Below, piece after piece: positions 24,476 to 33,215 of a DNA stretch of 55,352 nt; positions within the stretch are counted from its first letter, which is position 1; each line of letters opens with the position of its first letter. Under the pieces are notes generated by a model, which saw only the letters and a list, made by a program, of their open reading frames with translations, did not search any database and was not told the DNA's origin. The stretch is from Burkholderia sp. IMCC1007 (GTDB taxonomy: Bacteria > Pseudomonadota > Gammaproteobacteria > Burkholderiales > Burkholderiaceae): positions 1 to 55,352 of the forward strand of contig NZ_JAPVQY010000054.1 in the NCBI RefSeq assembly GCF_027257875.1, in the 5' to 3' direction. A program made the position numbers and the translations under genes.

Positions 24476-25663
24476 ATGTTCGATCATCTGCAACGCCCCG
24501 AATTCGTCGCGCTGCGCGCGGCCGTGCTGCGCTTCGTCGACGACGAGCTGCGCCCGATCGAGCGCGAGCTGCGGCTCGACTCGGAAGACGTGTGGCCGCG
24601 CGACGTGCTGCGCCGCGTGTGGAAACGCTCGGCCGCGCTCGGCTTCTATACCGCGAGCCTGCCCGTCGAGATCGGCGGCCAGGGGCTGTCGATCGCCGAG
24701 GTGTGCGCGCTGAAGGCCGACCTCGCCGCATCCGGCGCGGCGCTCGCGCCGCACGTGCTGGGCGAACTCGGCGGGCCGCCGCGCATCGGCAACATGCTGA
24801 AGTACGCGACGCCCGCGCAGCTCGACCGCTATTTCAAGCCGGTGATGCGCGGCGAGAAGTCGACGTGCTTCGCGCTGACCGAGCCGCACTCGGGCTCGGA
24901 CGCGATGAGCATCCGCACGACGGCGGTCGGGGACGGCGATTCGCTCGTCATCAACGGCACCAAGCACTACATCAGCGGCGCGCCGTTCGCGGATTTCGCG
25001 ATCGTGATGTGCGTGACCGATGCGACCGCGACGCCGCCGCAGATCACGGCCGTGCTCGTCGATCTCGACCTGCCGGGCGTGAGCGTTGAGCACGAGTACG
25101 TGCCGATGTCGGGCCAGCACATCGACGCGGACATCCGCTTCGTCGACGTGCGCGTGCCGCGCGAGAACGTGTTCGGCGGCGTCGGCAACGGCTTCCGGCT
25201 CGGCATGTCGCGCATCAACGTGAACCGGCTGCTGCATTGCGCGACGATGCTGGGCCTCGCGATGTCCGCGTATCGCGCATCGCTCGACCATGCGCGCACG
25301 CGCCAGCAGTTCGGCGGCCCGATCGCGCGTTTCCAGGCGATCCAGCACATGCTCGCCGACATGGCCGCCGCGCTGTGGGCGTGCGAAAGCATGATCGCGC
25401 ACACGGCCGCGCTCGCCGATGCGGGCGCGGACCTGCGGATGATGTCGTCCGCGTGCAAGCTGTTCGTGTCGGAGCGCTGCTTCGAGGTCGCGGACCAGGC
25501 CGTGCAGATCCACGGCAACGTCGGCGTCACGCGCGGCCATCCGGTCGAGCAGACGTTCCGCAAGCTGCGGATGTTCCGCATCCTCACCGGCACGAGCGAG
25601 ATCCAGCGCAACGCGATCGCGAAGGCGATCCTCGAGCCGGCCGGCGCGGGGCGCAACGGATGA
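24476..25663 (+). CDS. Acyl-CoA dehydrogenase
   Basis: This 395-residue flavoprotein oxidises the acyl-CoA made by the upstream ligase. It shows FALTEPHSGSDA (FAD/substrate loop), a helical C-domain with QIHGNVGVTRGHPVEQ, and the terminal GTSEIQRN motif. The position before GT where medium- and short-chain enzymes have the catalytic Glu (IYEGT) is Thr here (RILTGT), so the base must be elsewhere or the chemistry differs. GGAG precedes the ATG, 11 bp after the ligase stop, and the next gene overlaps by ATGA. Confidence 0.88.
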   Translation: MFDHLQRPEFVALRAAVLRFVDDELRPIERELRLDSEDVWPRDVLRRVWKRSAALGFYTASLPVEIGGQGLSIAEVCALKADLAASGAALAPHVLGELGGPPRIGNMLKYATPAQLDRYFKPVMRGEKSTCFALTEPHSGSDAMSIRTTAVGDGDSLVINGTKHYISGAPFADFAIVMCVTDATATPPQITAVLVDLDLPGVSVEHEYVPMSGQHIDADIRFVDVRVPRENVFGGVGNGFRLGMSRINVNRLLHCATMLGLAMSAYRASLDHARTRQQFGGPIARFQAIQHMLADMAAALWACESMIAHTAALADAGADLRMMSSACKLFVSERCFEVADQAVQIHGNVGVTRGHPVEQTFRKLRMFRILTGTSEIQRNAIAKAILEPAGAGRNG

Positions 25664-26802
25664 CCGCCCGCGGCATGCACGACGCGTGGCCTGCGGGCGA
25701 CGACCACGCGCCCGCGTGGTCGTGCCTGCGCGGCGTGCGGATCGTCGATGCGGGCCAGTTGCTGCCCGGCCCGCATGCGTGCGCGCTGCTGCGCCAGCTC
25801 GGCGCCGACGTGATCAAGGTCGAGCCGCCGGGCGGCGACGCGTTGCGGCAGGTTGGCGCCGACACGTTCGCGCAGTTCAACCGCGGCAAGCGCTCGCTCG
25901 TGCTCGACCTCAAGACGCCCGACGGCCGCGCGCGCTTTCTCGATCTCGTGCGCGATGCCGATGCGGTGGTCGAAGGCAACCGGCCCGGCGTGATGGCGCG
26001 GCTCGGGCTCGATTACGCGACGCTGGCCCGCGCGAACCCGCGCATCGTGCTGTGCTCGATCACCGGCTACGGGCAGGACGGCCCGTATGCGAACCGCCCT
26101 GGCCACGACCTGAATTTTCTCGCCGACGCCGGCTACTGGTCGGTGCCCGCGCAACTGCACGACACCGTCGCGCGGCCGCGTGTGCGGCTCGCCGATCATG
26201 CGGCCGCGCTGCATGCGGCGCTCGCGCTGGCCGTCGCGGTGATGAGTGCGCGGGCGAACGGCGTTGGCCAGCATCTCGACGTGTCGATCCACGACGCGAT
26301 CTTCGCGTGGACCGCACCGGCCGCGTGGGCGCTGCGCACGGGCCGCGATACGCGCGACACGGCCCGCTGGGTGATGCCCGACAACGACCTGTTCGAAACC
26401 GCCGACGGGCGGCACATCGTGCTCGCGACGTTCGAGGACAAGTTCTGGGCCACGTTTGCCGATGCGCTCGGCGACGTGTATCCGGCGCTGCGCGAGTCGC
26501 GCTACGCGCAGCGCGCGGGCCGCCAGCAGCATCGGCACGCACTCGGTGCGCTGTTGCGCGCGCTCTTCGCGACGCGCACGCAGGACGACTGGATGCGCGT
26601 GCTCGGCGGCCTCGGGTTGCCGGTGTCGCGCGTGCCCGATGCCGGCGAGGTGTTCGACGATCCGCACGTGCGGGCCCGTGGCGTCGTGCGTGAGGCGGCG
26701 GCCGACCGCACGCTCGCGGTGCGCTTCCCGGTGAAATTCTCGCTGGGGCTGCCGGACGGCGACGACCGTGTGCCGGCGCCGGGCGAGCACGGCGGCGGAT
26801 AG
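25660..26802 (+). CDS. Class III CoA-transferase (CaiB/BaiF family)
   Basis: This 380-residue family III CoA-transferase moves CoA between carboxylates through an aspartyl-anhydride intermediate. The N-terminal GVRIVDAGQLLPGPHACALL and LGADVIKVEPPGGD are diagnostic. A DHAAALHAALAL segment near residue 180 holds the probable catalytic Asp. The ATGA overlap with the dehydrogenase shows coupling. Having both a ligase and a CoA-transferase in one operon suggests CoA recycling from product to new substrate. Confidence 0.86.
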   Translation: MTARGMHDAWPAGDDHAPAWSCLRGVRIVDAGQLLPGPHACALLRQLGADVIKVEPPGGDALRQVGADTFAQFNRGKRSLVLDLKTPDGRARFLDLVRDADAVVEGNRPGVMARLGLDYATLARANPRIVLCSITGYGQDGPYANRPGHDLNFLADAGYWSVPAQLHDTVARPRVRLADHAAALHAALALAVAVMSARANGVGQHLDVSIHDAIFAWTAPAAWALRTGRDTRDTARWVMPDNDLFETADGRHIVLATFEDKFWATFADALGDVYPALRESRYAQRAGRQQHRHALGALLRALFATRTQDDWMRVLGGLGLPVSRVPDAGEVFDDPHVRARGVVREAAADRTLAVRFPVKFSLGLPDGDDRVPAPGEHGGG

Positions 26803-26846
26803 CGCGACGCCGCCTGCCGCCGACGATAACGAAACAGGAGACAGCC

Positions 26847-28145
26847 ATGATGAATGGTGCGCAGTACCGCCCCGGACGGGCGTGGTCGATCGCGACGATG
26901 CTCGCGCTGATGATGCTGGTGAATTTTCTCGACAAGGTCGTGCTCGGCCTCGTGTCGGTGCCGATGATGCGCGACCTGCATCTGAGCCCGACGCAGTTCG
27001 GCGTGATCGGCGGCAGCCTCAACTGGCTGTTCGCGGTCGCGGCGGTCGCGGGCGGCATCGCCGCGAACCGCTGGCCCGCGAAATGGCTGCTGTTCGCGAT
27101 GGCGGCCGCGTGGGCGCTGTTGCAATTGCCGATGCTGGTGGCCGGCTCGATCTGGGTCGTCATCGCGTGCCGCGTGCTGCTCGGCATCGGTGAAGGGCCC
27201 GCGTCGCCGGTCGCCACGCACGCGATCTACAAGTGGTTTCCCGATACGCGGCGCAACCTGCCCGTCGCGCTGCTGCATCAGGGCAGCGCGCTCGGCCTGT
27301 TGATCGCGGGGCTGTCGATTCCGGTCATCACGACGCACTGGGGCTGGCGCGCGAACTTCGCGGTGCTCGCGCTGCTCGGGGCGGTGTGGTGCATCGCGTG
27401 GGCGGTGCTCGGCGAGGAAGGCACGCTGCGGCGTGCGCCGCGCGCGGCGGGCGGCGAGCGCGTGCCGTACGGGCGGCTGCTGACCGACCGCACGGTGCTC
27501 GGCAACTTCCTCGGCCATTTCGCGGCGAACTGGATTCTCGCGATGACGCTCACGTGGATGCCGACCTACCTGCAGCTCGGGCTCGGCTTCGGGCCGCACG
27601 CGGCCGGCCGCATGTTCGCGCTGTTCGTCGCGGTCACGTCGCCGCTCAGTCTCGCGCTCGCGTGGCTGTCGCAAACGCTGCTCGCGCGCGGCATGCCGTC
27701 GCGGCACGGACGCGGCACGTTCATCGCGGTCACGCTGGCGATCGCCGGCGCGATGCTGGCGATGCTGCCGCTGCCGGACGTGCCGCGCGCGGTGAAGCTC
27801 GTGCTGCTGACGCTCGGCAGCGGGCTCACGCTGACGATGTACTCGATCGGCCCGGCGATGCTCGCCGAAGTGACGCCGGACGCGCAGCGCGGCGGCGTGC
27901 TCGCGCTCAGCAACGGCTTCGCATCGCTTGCGGGGCTCGGCGCGCCGGTCATCACCGGGATGCTGATCGAGGGCGCCGGCGCGTCGGTCGCGCGCGGCTT
28001 CGAACAGGCGAGCCTCGTGTGCGGCGTCGTGCTGATCGCATGCGGCGCGCTCGGCGCGTGGTGCCTCGATCCGCAACGCTCGCTGCGGCGTCTCGCGGGC
28101 GAGGCGGAGTCGGCCGCGCCGCCAGTCGGCGCGTGCGGGCGCTGA
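26847..28145 (+). CDS. MFS transporter of the acyl-CoA operon
   Basis: This 432-residue major facilitator has about 12 membrane segments. The LVNFLDKVVLGLVSVPMM first segment and the GIGEGPASPVATHAIYKWF segment 4 place it among ACS-type organic-anion carriers. CAGGAGA precedes the ATG, and the gene follows the CoA-transferase by 44 bp, so it is likely the importer of the ligase substrate. The C-terminus ends shortly before a 10-bp repeat array. Confidence 0.85.
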   Translation: MMNGAQYRPGRAWSIATMLALMMLVNFLDKVVLGLVSVPMMRDLHLSPTQFGVIGGSLNWLFAVAAVAGGIAANRWPAKWLLFAMAAAWALLQLPMLVAGSIWVVIACRVLLGIGEGPASPVATHAIYKWFPDTRRNLPVALLHQGSALGLLIAGLSIPVITTHWGWRANFAVLALLGAVWCIAWAVLGEEGTLRRAPRAAGGERVPYGRLLTDRTVLGNFLGHFAANWILAMTLTWMPTYLQLGLGFGPHAAGRMFALFVAVTSPLSLALAWLSQTLLARGMPSRHGRGTFIAVTLAIAGAMLAMLPLPDVPRAVKLVLLTLGSGLTLTMYSIGPAMLAEVTPDAQRGGVLALSNGFASLAGLGAPVITGMLIEGAGASVARGFEQASLVCGVVLIACGALGAWCLDPQRSLRRLAGEAESAAPPVGACGR

Positions 28146-28160
28146 CGCAGTTGATCGCAG

Positions 28161-28220
28161 CGCCTCGAAGCCTCGCGATACCTCGCAGCACCTCGCAGCA
28201 CCTCGCAGCACCTCGCATCG
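28161..28220. repeat. 10-bp tandem repeat, 6 copies (CCTCGCAGCA)
   Basis: Three perfect CCTCGCAGCA units are flanked by degenerate ones, beginning 15 bp after the MFS stop and ending 95 bp before the porin ATG. It lies between two genes on the same strand. Confidence 0.9.
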
Positions 28221-28314
28221 CATTCGCCGTGCGGCCCGCTTGCCGGGCGGCGGCGCCATCCGAAGGAGCGCAGTACCACGATACGCCGCGCAACGACGCG
28301 GCAGGAGGAGACAC

Positions 28315-29373
28315 ATGCAGAAGATGATCGCAGCCGCGCTGGTCGGCGCGCTGTGCGGGAGCGCGCACGCGCAGTCGAGCGTGACGCTGTTCGGCCGGAT
28401 CGGCGGCGGCGTGCGTTGGGTCAACGGGCTGCCGGGCGGCAGCCAGGTCGGCTTCAACAACAACATCATCGCGGGCAACGAGTTCGGCATTCGCGGCAAG
28501 GAGGATCTCGGCGGCGGCCTGAAGGCGCTGTTCGTGCTCGACAGCGCATTCAACAGCGGCACCGGCGCGCTGAAGACATCCGGCACGCTGTTTTCGCAGG
28601 CCGCGTATGTCGGCCTGTCCGGCGATTTCGGCCGCTTGACGCTCGGCCGCCAGTTCAACGCGGCCGAGGATCTCGGCATCGCGCTCGATCCGCTCGGCGG
28701 GCGTGGGCAGTCGCTCGCGGTCGAGCCGGGCGTGCAGTTCGACGGCAACTTCTTCACGCTCGACTCGCGTTTCAACAACACGATCAAGTATCTCGGGCAG
28801 GCGGGCGGGCTGCGTTTCGGCGCGAACTATTCGCCGGGCGGCGTCGCCGGCAGTTCGCATGCGGGCACCAGCTATTCGGCGGCCGCGATGTACACGTATT
28901 CGGCCGTGATGGGCGGCGTGTCGTATGCGAAGACGTACAGCCCGGACGGCTCGCAGTCGGCGCAGACGATCCAGGCGGGCGGCACGCTGCAACTCGGTCG
29001 CGCGCGCTTCTACCTGAGCTATGCGTCGCTGAACGTGCGCGCGAACAAGGCCGGCGCGCCGTCGCGACGCGACGATATCCCGTCGTTCGGCGTCGTCGCG
29101 CAGCCGCTGCCGTCGGTGCAGCTGAGCGCAGCCGCGTTCTACGACCGCGCGCGCAATCTCGGCAACGCGTCGGGCGCGGACGGCCACAAGCTGACGACCT
29201 ACGCGATCGCCGAGTACTTTCTGTCGAAGCGCACCGAGCTGTACGTCGAAGTCGACCGCAACGGAATGACCGGCGCGTACATGCGCGATCCGGCGACCAT
29301 CGCGGCACTGAACCTGCGACGCGGCGCGAGTGCGACGACCGGCGTGTCGATCGGGCTGCTGACGCAGTTCTGA
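28315..29373 (+). CDS. Gram-negative porin
   Basis: This 352-residue trimeric porin has a 20-residue signal peptide (cleavage after AHA), the mature start QSSVTLFGRIGGG, an EDLGGGLKALF strand typical of this family, and a C-terminal Phe. GGAGGAGA precedes the ATG at 28315; an in-frame ATG at 28240 has no site and no homology. Placed after the ligase / dehydrogenase / transferase / MFS operon, it probably gives outer-membrane passage for the same compound. Confidence 0.9.
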   Translation: MQKMIAAALVGALCGSAHAQSSVTLFGRIGGGVRWVNGLPGGSQVGFNNNIIAGNEFGIRGKEDLGGGLKALFVLDSAFNSGTGALKTSGTLFSQAAYVGLSGDFGRLTLGRQFNAAEDLGIALDPLGGRGQSLAVEPGVQFDGNFFTLDSRFNNTIKYLGQAGGLRFGANYSPGGVAGSSHAGTSYSAAAMYTYSAVMGGVSYAKTYSPDGSQSAQTIQAGGTLQLGRARFYLSYASLNVRANKAGAPSRRDDIPSFGVVAQPLPSVQLSAAAFYDRARNLGNASGADGHKLTTYAIAEYFLSKRTELYVEVDRNGMTGAYMRDPATIAALNLRRGASATTGVSIGLLTQF

Positions 29374-29412
29374 GGTGTCCTGTTCAACGATTTCAAGGAG
29401 CGTGATCCGATC

Positions 29413-29808
29413 ATGCGTACTTCATCCAGATTGGCCGCGGGGCTGTTGATGACAGCGTGCTGCACCCTCACCGCCCATGCGCAACCCGCTGCCGCGAGCG
29501 CGGCGGTGCCATCGTCATCGGCCGGGCTCGCGCAAGAGCCAACGCAAGCACCGGCATCAGCCGGCGTGCCGCCCGCGCAGCGCAGGGCGGCCGACCGCGC
29601 GCTGAAGCGCCGCGTCAGCACCGCGCTCGCCCGCACGAAAAACCTGAACGCGACGCGCATCCTCGTGCGCGTGCGCGACGGCGGCGTGACGCTCGCCGGC
29701 TCGGTCACCGATACGACGCAGGGGAATCTCGCGGTGGCGGTCACGCGGCGCATCGACGGCGTGACGTCGGTCGCCAACCAGTTGCGCATCGACGGTCAGC
29801 AGCCGTGA
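29413..29808 (+). CDS. Exported BON-domain protein
   Basis: This 131-residue protein has a signal peptide (cleavage about 23, AHA), a Pro/Ala/Ser-rich linker to about residue 55, and one BON domain (about 60-128) with the typical GGVTLAGSVTD turn. BON domains of OsmY-like periplasmic proteins are thought to bind membrane lipids. GGAG lies 12 bases before the ATG, which is rather far. It sits between the porin and the serine hydrolase on the same strand; the functional link is unclear. Confidence 0.8.
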   Translation: MRTSSRLAAGLLMTACCTLTAHAQPAAASAAVPSSSAGLAQEPTQAPASAGVPPAQRRAADRALKRRVSTALARTKNLNATRILVRVRDGGVTLAGSVTDTTQGNLAVAVTRRIDGVTSVANQLRIDGQQP

Positions 29809-29855
29809 CGCGCACGTGCATCACCTGATTCTTTTCCGCTACGAGGCATGATTCG

Positions 29856-31208
29856 ATGCGAATTCATCGACGCTTTACCACGACCCGGCGAGGCCGCCGG
29901 TTGGCCGGCACCGTTGCACTGGCCGGCGGGCTTGCGCTCGCGGCCACTGCCGCAGCCACTGCCGCAGCCGCAGCCGCAGCCGACGGCACCGCGCCTGCGG
30001 GCATGATGCAGGGCTTCCCGCCGGCGGCCGACCGGATCGTCAACAACGCGAACGCGTTCACGCCGGCCCGCCTGCGCTGGGCATTGAGCAACACGCGGCT
30101 GCTCGCGCCGACAGCCGGGATCCGGCACGCGGCCGCGCCGATGCCGCTGCCCGCGCAACCGGCGCCCGGCCTCGACGCGCTGCCCGTGACGATCGGCGGC
30201 GAGACGCTGACGCTCGACGCGTACCTGCGTGCGACCCACACCGACGGTTTCATCGTGCTGCAGCGCGGCCGGGTCGTCTACGAGCGCTACTTCGACGGCT
30301 TCCGGCCCGACCAGCAACACGCGTGGGCGTCGATGACGAAATCGGTGACCGGGCTGCTCGCCGCGCAGATGATCGAATCCGGCGTGCTCGATGCGGGCGC
30401 GCCGCTGTCGCGCACGGTGCCGGAGCTGGCCGACACGCCGTTCGGCAGCGCGACGCTGCAGCAGAACCTCGACATGGAAGTGCCTACCGCGTACGCGCCC
30501 GGCGTCCCGCCCGATCTCGGGCTGTTCGGTGCGGTCGGGCTCGTGCCGCGCCGCGAAGGCGCGCCGGCGAGCATCGTCGATTTCCTGCTGACCGTGCGGC
30601 GCGTGCCGGACGCGGCGCCGGGAAGCGCATGGTTCTACCAGAACGGTTCGCCGGAAGCGGTTGCGTGGGCGATGCAGCGCGCGACGGGGCAGTCGTGGAG
30701 CGCGCTGGTCGAGCAGTGGCTGTGGCGCGATTTCGCGGAAGACGATGCGTACGTCGCGGTCGACCGCAATGCGATGGCGATGGCGAGCGGCGGGCTCTTC
30801 ACGACGCTGCGCGACGCCGCGCGCTTCGCGGAACGCGTGCGCACCGGTCTCGGCGGTGCGCGCGGCACGCTGCCGGCCGCGACGATTCGCGCGGCATTGG
30901 CGCCCGCGCACAACGCGGCGCTGTTCGCGAAGGGCAACGTGGTGCCCGGCAAGGACGGCTACGCGTATCGCGACTACTGGTACCAGACCAACGACGGCGA
31001 CGGCTCGTTCGCGGCGGCGGGGCGTTTCGGCCAGGCGATCCTAGTCGATCCGAAAGCCGCGCTGACGATCGTGAAGTTCTCGTCGTCGCCGGACTTCGCG
31101 CCGCGCGCGCTCGATGCGCAGGGTGAAGCGACCCGCCCGCGTGCGGTGCTCGAGCGCGGCGATGCGCTGAGCGCGGTGGCGCGCGCGGTCGCGGAGAAGC
31201 TGCGCTAG
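29856..31208 (+). CDS. Exported beta-lactamase-fold serine hydrolase (NylB/EstB-like)
   Basis: This 450-residue protein has an Ala-rich N-terminal export signal with twin arginines (RRGRR at 11-15, possible Tat), then a beta-lactamase/transpeptidase-fold domain. The SxxK active site is S159-M160-T161-K162 (ASMTKSVTGLL), and FIVLQRGRVVYERYF is typical of the 6-aminohexanoate-dimer hydrolase/class C-like esterase group. It is probably an esterase or amidase in the periplasm rather than an antibiotic-resistance enzyme; the substrate is unknown. The C-terminal domain carries the expected late SGGLFTTLRDAARF motif. Confidence 0.84.
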   Translation: MRIHRRFTTTRRGRRLAGTVALAGGLALAATAAATAAAAAAADGTAPAGMMQGFPPAADRIVNNANAFTPARLRWALSNTRLLAPTAGIRHAAAPMPLPAQPAPGLDALPVTIGGETLTLDAYLRATHTDGFIVLQRGRVVYERYFDGFRPDQQHAWASMTKSVTGLLAAQMIESGVLDAGAPLSRTVPELADTPFGSATLQQNLDMEVPTAYAPGVPPDLGLFGAVGLVPRREGAPASIVDFLLTVRRVPDAAPGSAWFYQNGSPEAVAWAMQRATGQSWSALVEQWLWRDFAEDDAYVAVDRNAMAMASGGLFTTLRDAARFAERVRTGLGGARGTLPAATIRAALAPAHNAALFAKGNVVPGKDGYAYRDYWYQTNDGDGSFAAAGRFGQAILVDPKAALTIVKFSSSPDFAPRALDAQGEATRPRAVLERGDALSAVARAVAEKLR

Positions 31209-31211
31209 CGC

Positions 31212-31232
31212 AACCGCGCCCCGTGCGCGGTT
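31212..31232 (+). terminator. Terminator-like hairpin after the serine hydrolase
   Basis: AACCGCGC and GCGCGGTT form an 8-bp stem with a 5-base loop, 4 bp after the stop codon. No T-tract follows, so efficiency as an intrinsic terminator is doubtful. Confidence 0.4.
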
Positions 31233-31273
31233 ACCGCTCGATCTGCCGGTTCCAGCGCGTATCGCACTGCGCG

Positions 31274-31532
31274 GCGCGCGTTGATTACCGGTGTGCGCTG
31301 CTGCGGCTGTGCGCGCGCCGCGGCGAGACCATCTTCCTGCTCGTGGAGAGCGGCTTCGACGCGGTGTGTCTCAACCTCTGCGAGGGCCCGTTCCCGATCC
31401 GCTCGCGACGACCGGATGCAGATGGTCGTCGAACTGCTGCGGTGCGAGGCCGATGCGATCGGCTTGCGCACGAATCCGTTCGACACCGCATGGCGGCGGC
31501 CGATGCACGGGCTATCAGGGAAAACCGTATAG
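31274..31532 (+). pseudogene. Remnant of an IclR-family regulator
   Basis: Two fragments in different frames together read as an IclR effector domain. Positions 31274-31408 give LLRLCARRGETIFLLVESGF then DAVCLNLCEGPFPIRS, the family segment normally written like SGDTVFLSVRSGLDAVC..EGPFPIRT. From about 31410 another frame gives MQMVVELLRCEADAIGLRTN then PFDTAWRRPMHGLSG, the usual IclR C-terminal helix. About 90 codons between them and the whole HTH are missing, so the gene is decayed. This explains most of the 618-bp gap 31209-31826; the rest shows no gene except the palindrome at 31731-31749. Confidence 0.65.
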
Positions 31533-31730
31533 CCGCCTCGCGCGTTACCGTTTCGTCAGGTTGCTTACGTGAGCCATTCAAGTCAGAGCAAAACGCGCCA
31601 CGTCCGGCGGGCCTCGACCATTTCAATTAGCTTGCGAACGCGCACTTTCCCCGCTCGTCTCCGCTTCATTCGCCTCCATTCGATTTCCAACTGCCGGCCA
31701 GTTGAACATTTCATTTCTTGATGCGACTGC

Positions 31731-31749
31731 GGCTGGATACCATCCAGCC
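31731..31749. promoter_or_regulatory. 19-bp palindromic operator candidate upstream of a porin
   Basis: GGCTGGAT-ACC-ATCCAGCC is a perfect 8-bp inverted repeat around a 3-bp centre, 78 bp before the porin ATG. Its form suits a dimeric GntR or IclR regulator; the only nearby candidate is the decayed IclR gene. Confidence 0.55.
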
Positions 31750-31826
31750 ACTGTCTATACAAGCCGACCGGCGCGTATGGCCAGCATCAACAAAACACAA
31801 CATCGACAAGCAGGTTTGGAGAGGAG

Positions 31827-32963
31827 ATGACGGAGATGGTGCGAATGATGGGCAGGAAGACGGGTGTCGCGTGCATGAGCGCGGCCGTTGCGATGCTGTT
31901 TGCAGGCGCCGCGCACGCACAGTCGTCGGTGACGCTGTACGCGATCGTCGACGCCGGCGTGACCTACACGAACAACGCGAAAGGTCACGCGCTGTGGCAG
32001 TTCACCGGCGGCAACGAATCGGGCCCGCGCTGGGGCCTGCTCGGCAGCGAGGATCTCGGCGGCGGGCTGAAGGCGAACTTCCGGCTCGAGAACGGCTTCA
32101 ACGTCGCGAATGGCGCGCTCGGCCAGGGCGGCCGGATGTTCGGCCGCTCCGCGTGGGTCGGCCTGAGCGGCGCGAACTGGGGCGCGGTGACGCTCGGCCG
32201 CCAGTACAACTCGACGCAGGACATCCTCGGCTCGCTGCAGATGAGCAGCTTCCTCGCGCAGTATTCGACGCACCCGTTCGACAACGACGACATCAACAAC
32301 ACGTTCCGCACCAACAACGCGGTCAAGTACGTGTCGCCGACGATCGCCGGCCTGCAGGCGAACCTGATGTACGGCTTCTCGAACGCGACGGGCTTCGCGA
32401 ACGACAACAGCTGGAGCGCGGGCGTCACCTATACGCGCGGGCCGCTCAACGCGGGCGCCGCCTATACGCGCGTGAACCATCCGGCGGCCAGCGCGACGGG
32501 CGCCGTCGCGTCGGACAACTACTACCCGGGCTCGGCATCGGTGTTCGGCGCCGGCCTGTCGGGCGCGGTGCGCCAGCAGATCTGGGGCGCGGGCGGCAGC
32601 TATGCGATCGGTCAGGCGACGCTCGGGCTGCTGTACACGGGCTCGAACTTCGGCCAGGCGACGGGCGGCGCGCTGCGCTTCAGCAACTACGAAGGCAGCG
32701 TGCGCTACCTGATCACGCCTGCGCTGATGGCCGCGGCCGGCTACACGTATACGAAGGTCGCGCGCGGCAATGACGACGGTCACTATCAGCAGGTGTCGGC
32801 CGGCATGCAGTACCTGCTGTCGAAGCGCACCGACGTGTACGTGAACGGCTTCTACCAGAAGGCGTCGGCGGGTGTCGGCCACGCGTGGATCGACGGCACC
32901 GACGGTCCGTCGTCGACGACGTCGCAAGTGGCGGTGGTGGTCGGCATCCGCCAGAAGTTCTGA
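31827..32963 (+). CDS. Gram-negative porin of the symporter/amidohydrolase module
   Basis: This is a 378-residue trimeric porin with signal cleavage after AHA (about residue 31), a mature start QSSVTLYAIVDAGVTY, GSEDLGGGLKANFRLENGF, and a final Phe. ATGs at 31827, 31836, 31845 and 31848 are all possible starts; 31827 has GGAG five bases ahead and 31836 has GAGGAG nine bases ahead. It begins a cluster with DUF3311 and symporter genes 39 bp downstream and is preceded by the GGCTGGAT palindrome. Confidence 0.9.
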   Translation: MTEMVRMMGRKTGVACMSAAVAMLFAGAAHAQSSVTLYAIVDAGVTYTNNAKGHALWQFTGGNESGPRWGLLGSEDLGGGLKANFRLENGFNVANGALGQGGRMFGRSAWVGLSGANWGAVTLGRQYNSTQDILGSLQMSSFLAQYSTHPFDNDDINNTFRTNNAVKYVSPTIAGLQANLMYGFSNATGFANDNSWSAGVTYTRGPLNAGAAYTRVNHPAASATGAVASDNYYPGSASVFGAGLSGAVRQQIWGAGGSYAIGQATLGLLYTGSNFGQATGGALRFSNYEGSVRYLITPALMAAAGYTYTKVARGNDDGHYQQVSAGMQYLLSKRTDVYVNGFYQKASAGVGHAWIDGTDGPSSTTSQVAVVVGIRQKF

Positions 32964-33002
32964 TGTTCCGACGCGCTCGCGCGTCTTCCGGAGGAGACAC
33001 AC

Positions 33003-33215
33003 ATGAAACTCAAACTGTTGCTGGCGGCGTTGCCGTTCGTCGGGATGTATACGGGCGGCTCGATCGCCGAGGTGCGGCCGCTGCTGTTCGGGCTGCCGTT
33101 CCTGCTCGTCTGGAACCTGCTGTGGATGGCGGCGACCGCCGCGATCCTCGCGATCCTGTTCCATCTCGACGAGCGCGACGCGGCGCGTGACGGCCGCACG
33201 GGAGACGCGCGATGA
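33003..33215 (+). CDS. DUF3311 small membrane protein
   Basis: This 70-residue protein has two hydrophobic segments (about 4-22 and 27-52) around the family pattern LPFLLVWNLLWM, which identifies DUF3311. Such proteins are regularly encoded directly before a sodium:solute symporter, like YhdT before PanF, and are probably small accessory subunits. The stop overlaps the symporter start by ATGA. GGAGGAGA precedes the ATG. Confidence 0.82.
   Translation: MKLKLLLAALPFVGMYTGGSIAEVRPLLFGLPFLLVWNLLWMAATAAILAILFHLDERDAARDGRTGDAR

Noticed and set aside
22844..25663. A single 939-codon protein fused to acyl-CoA dehydrogenase.
   Set aside because: Its first 540 codons are an out-of-frame shadow of the ligase gene; the dehydrogenase starts at 24476 with its own ribosome-binding site.
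31223..31630. The 135-codon plus-strand frame as an intact hypothetical gene.
   Set aside because: Only its middle matches IclR and the true C-terminus is in another frame, so it is a remnant.
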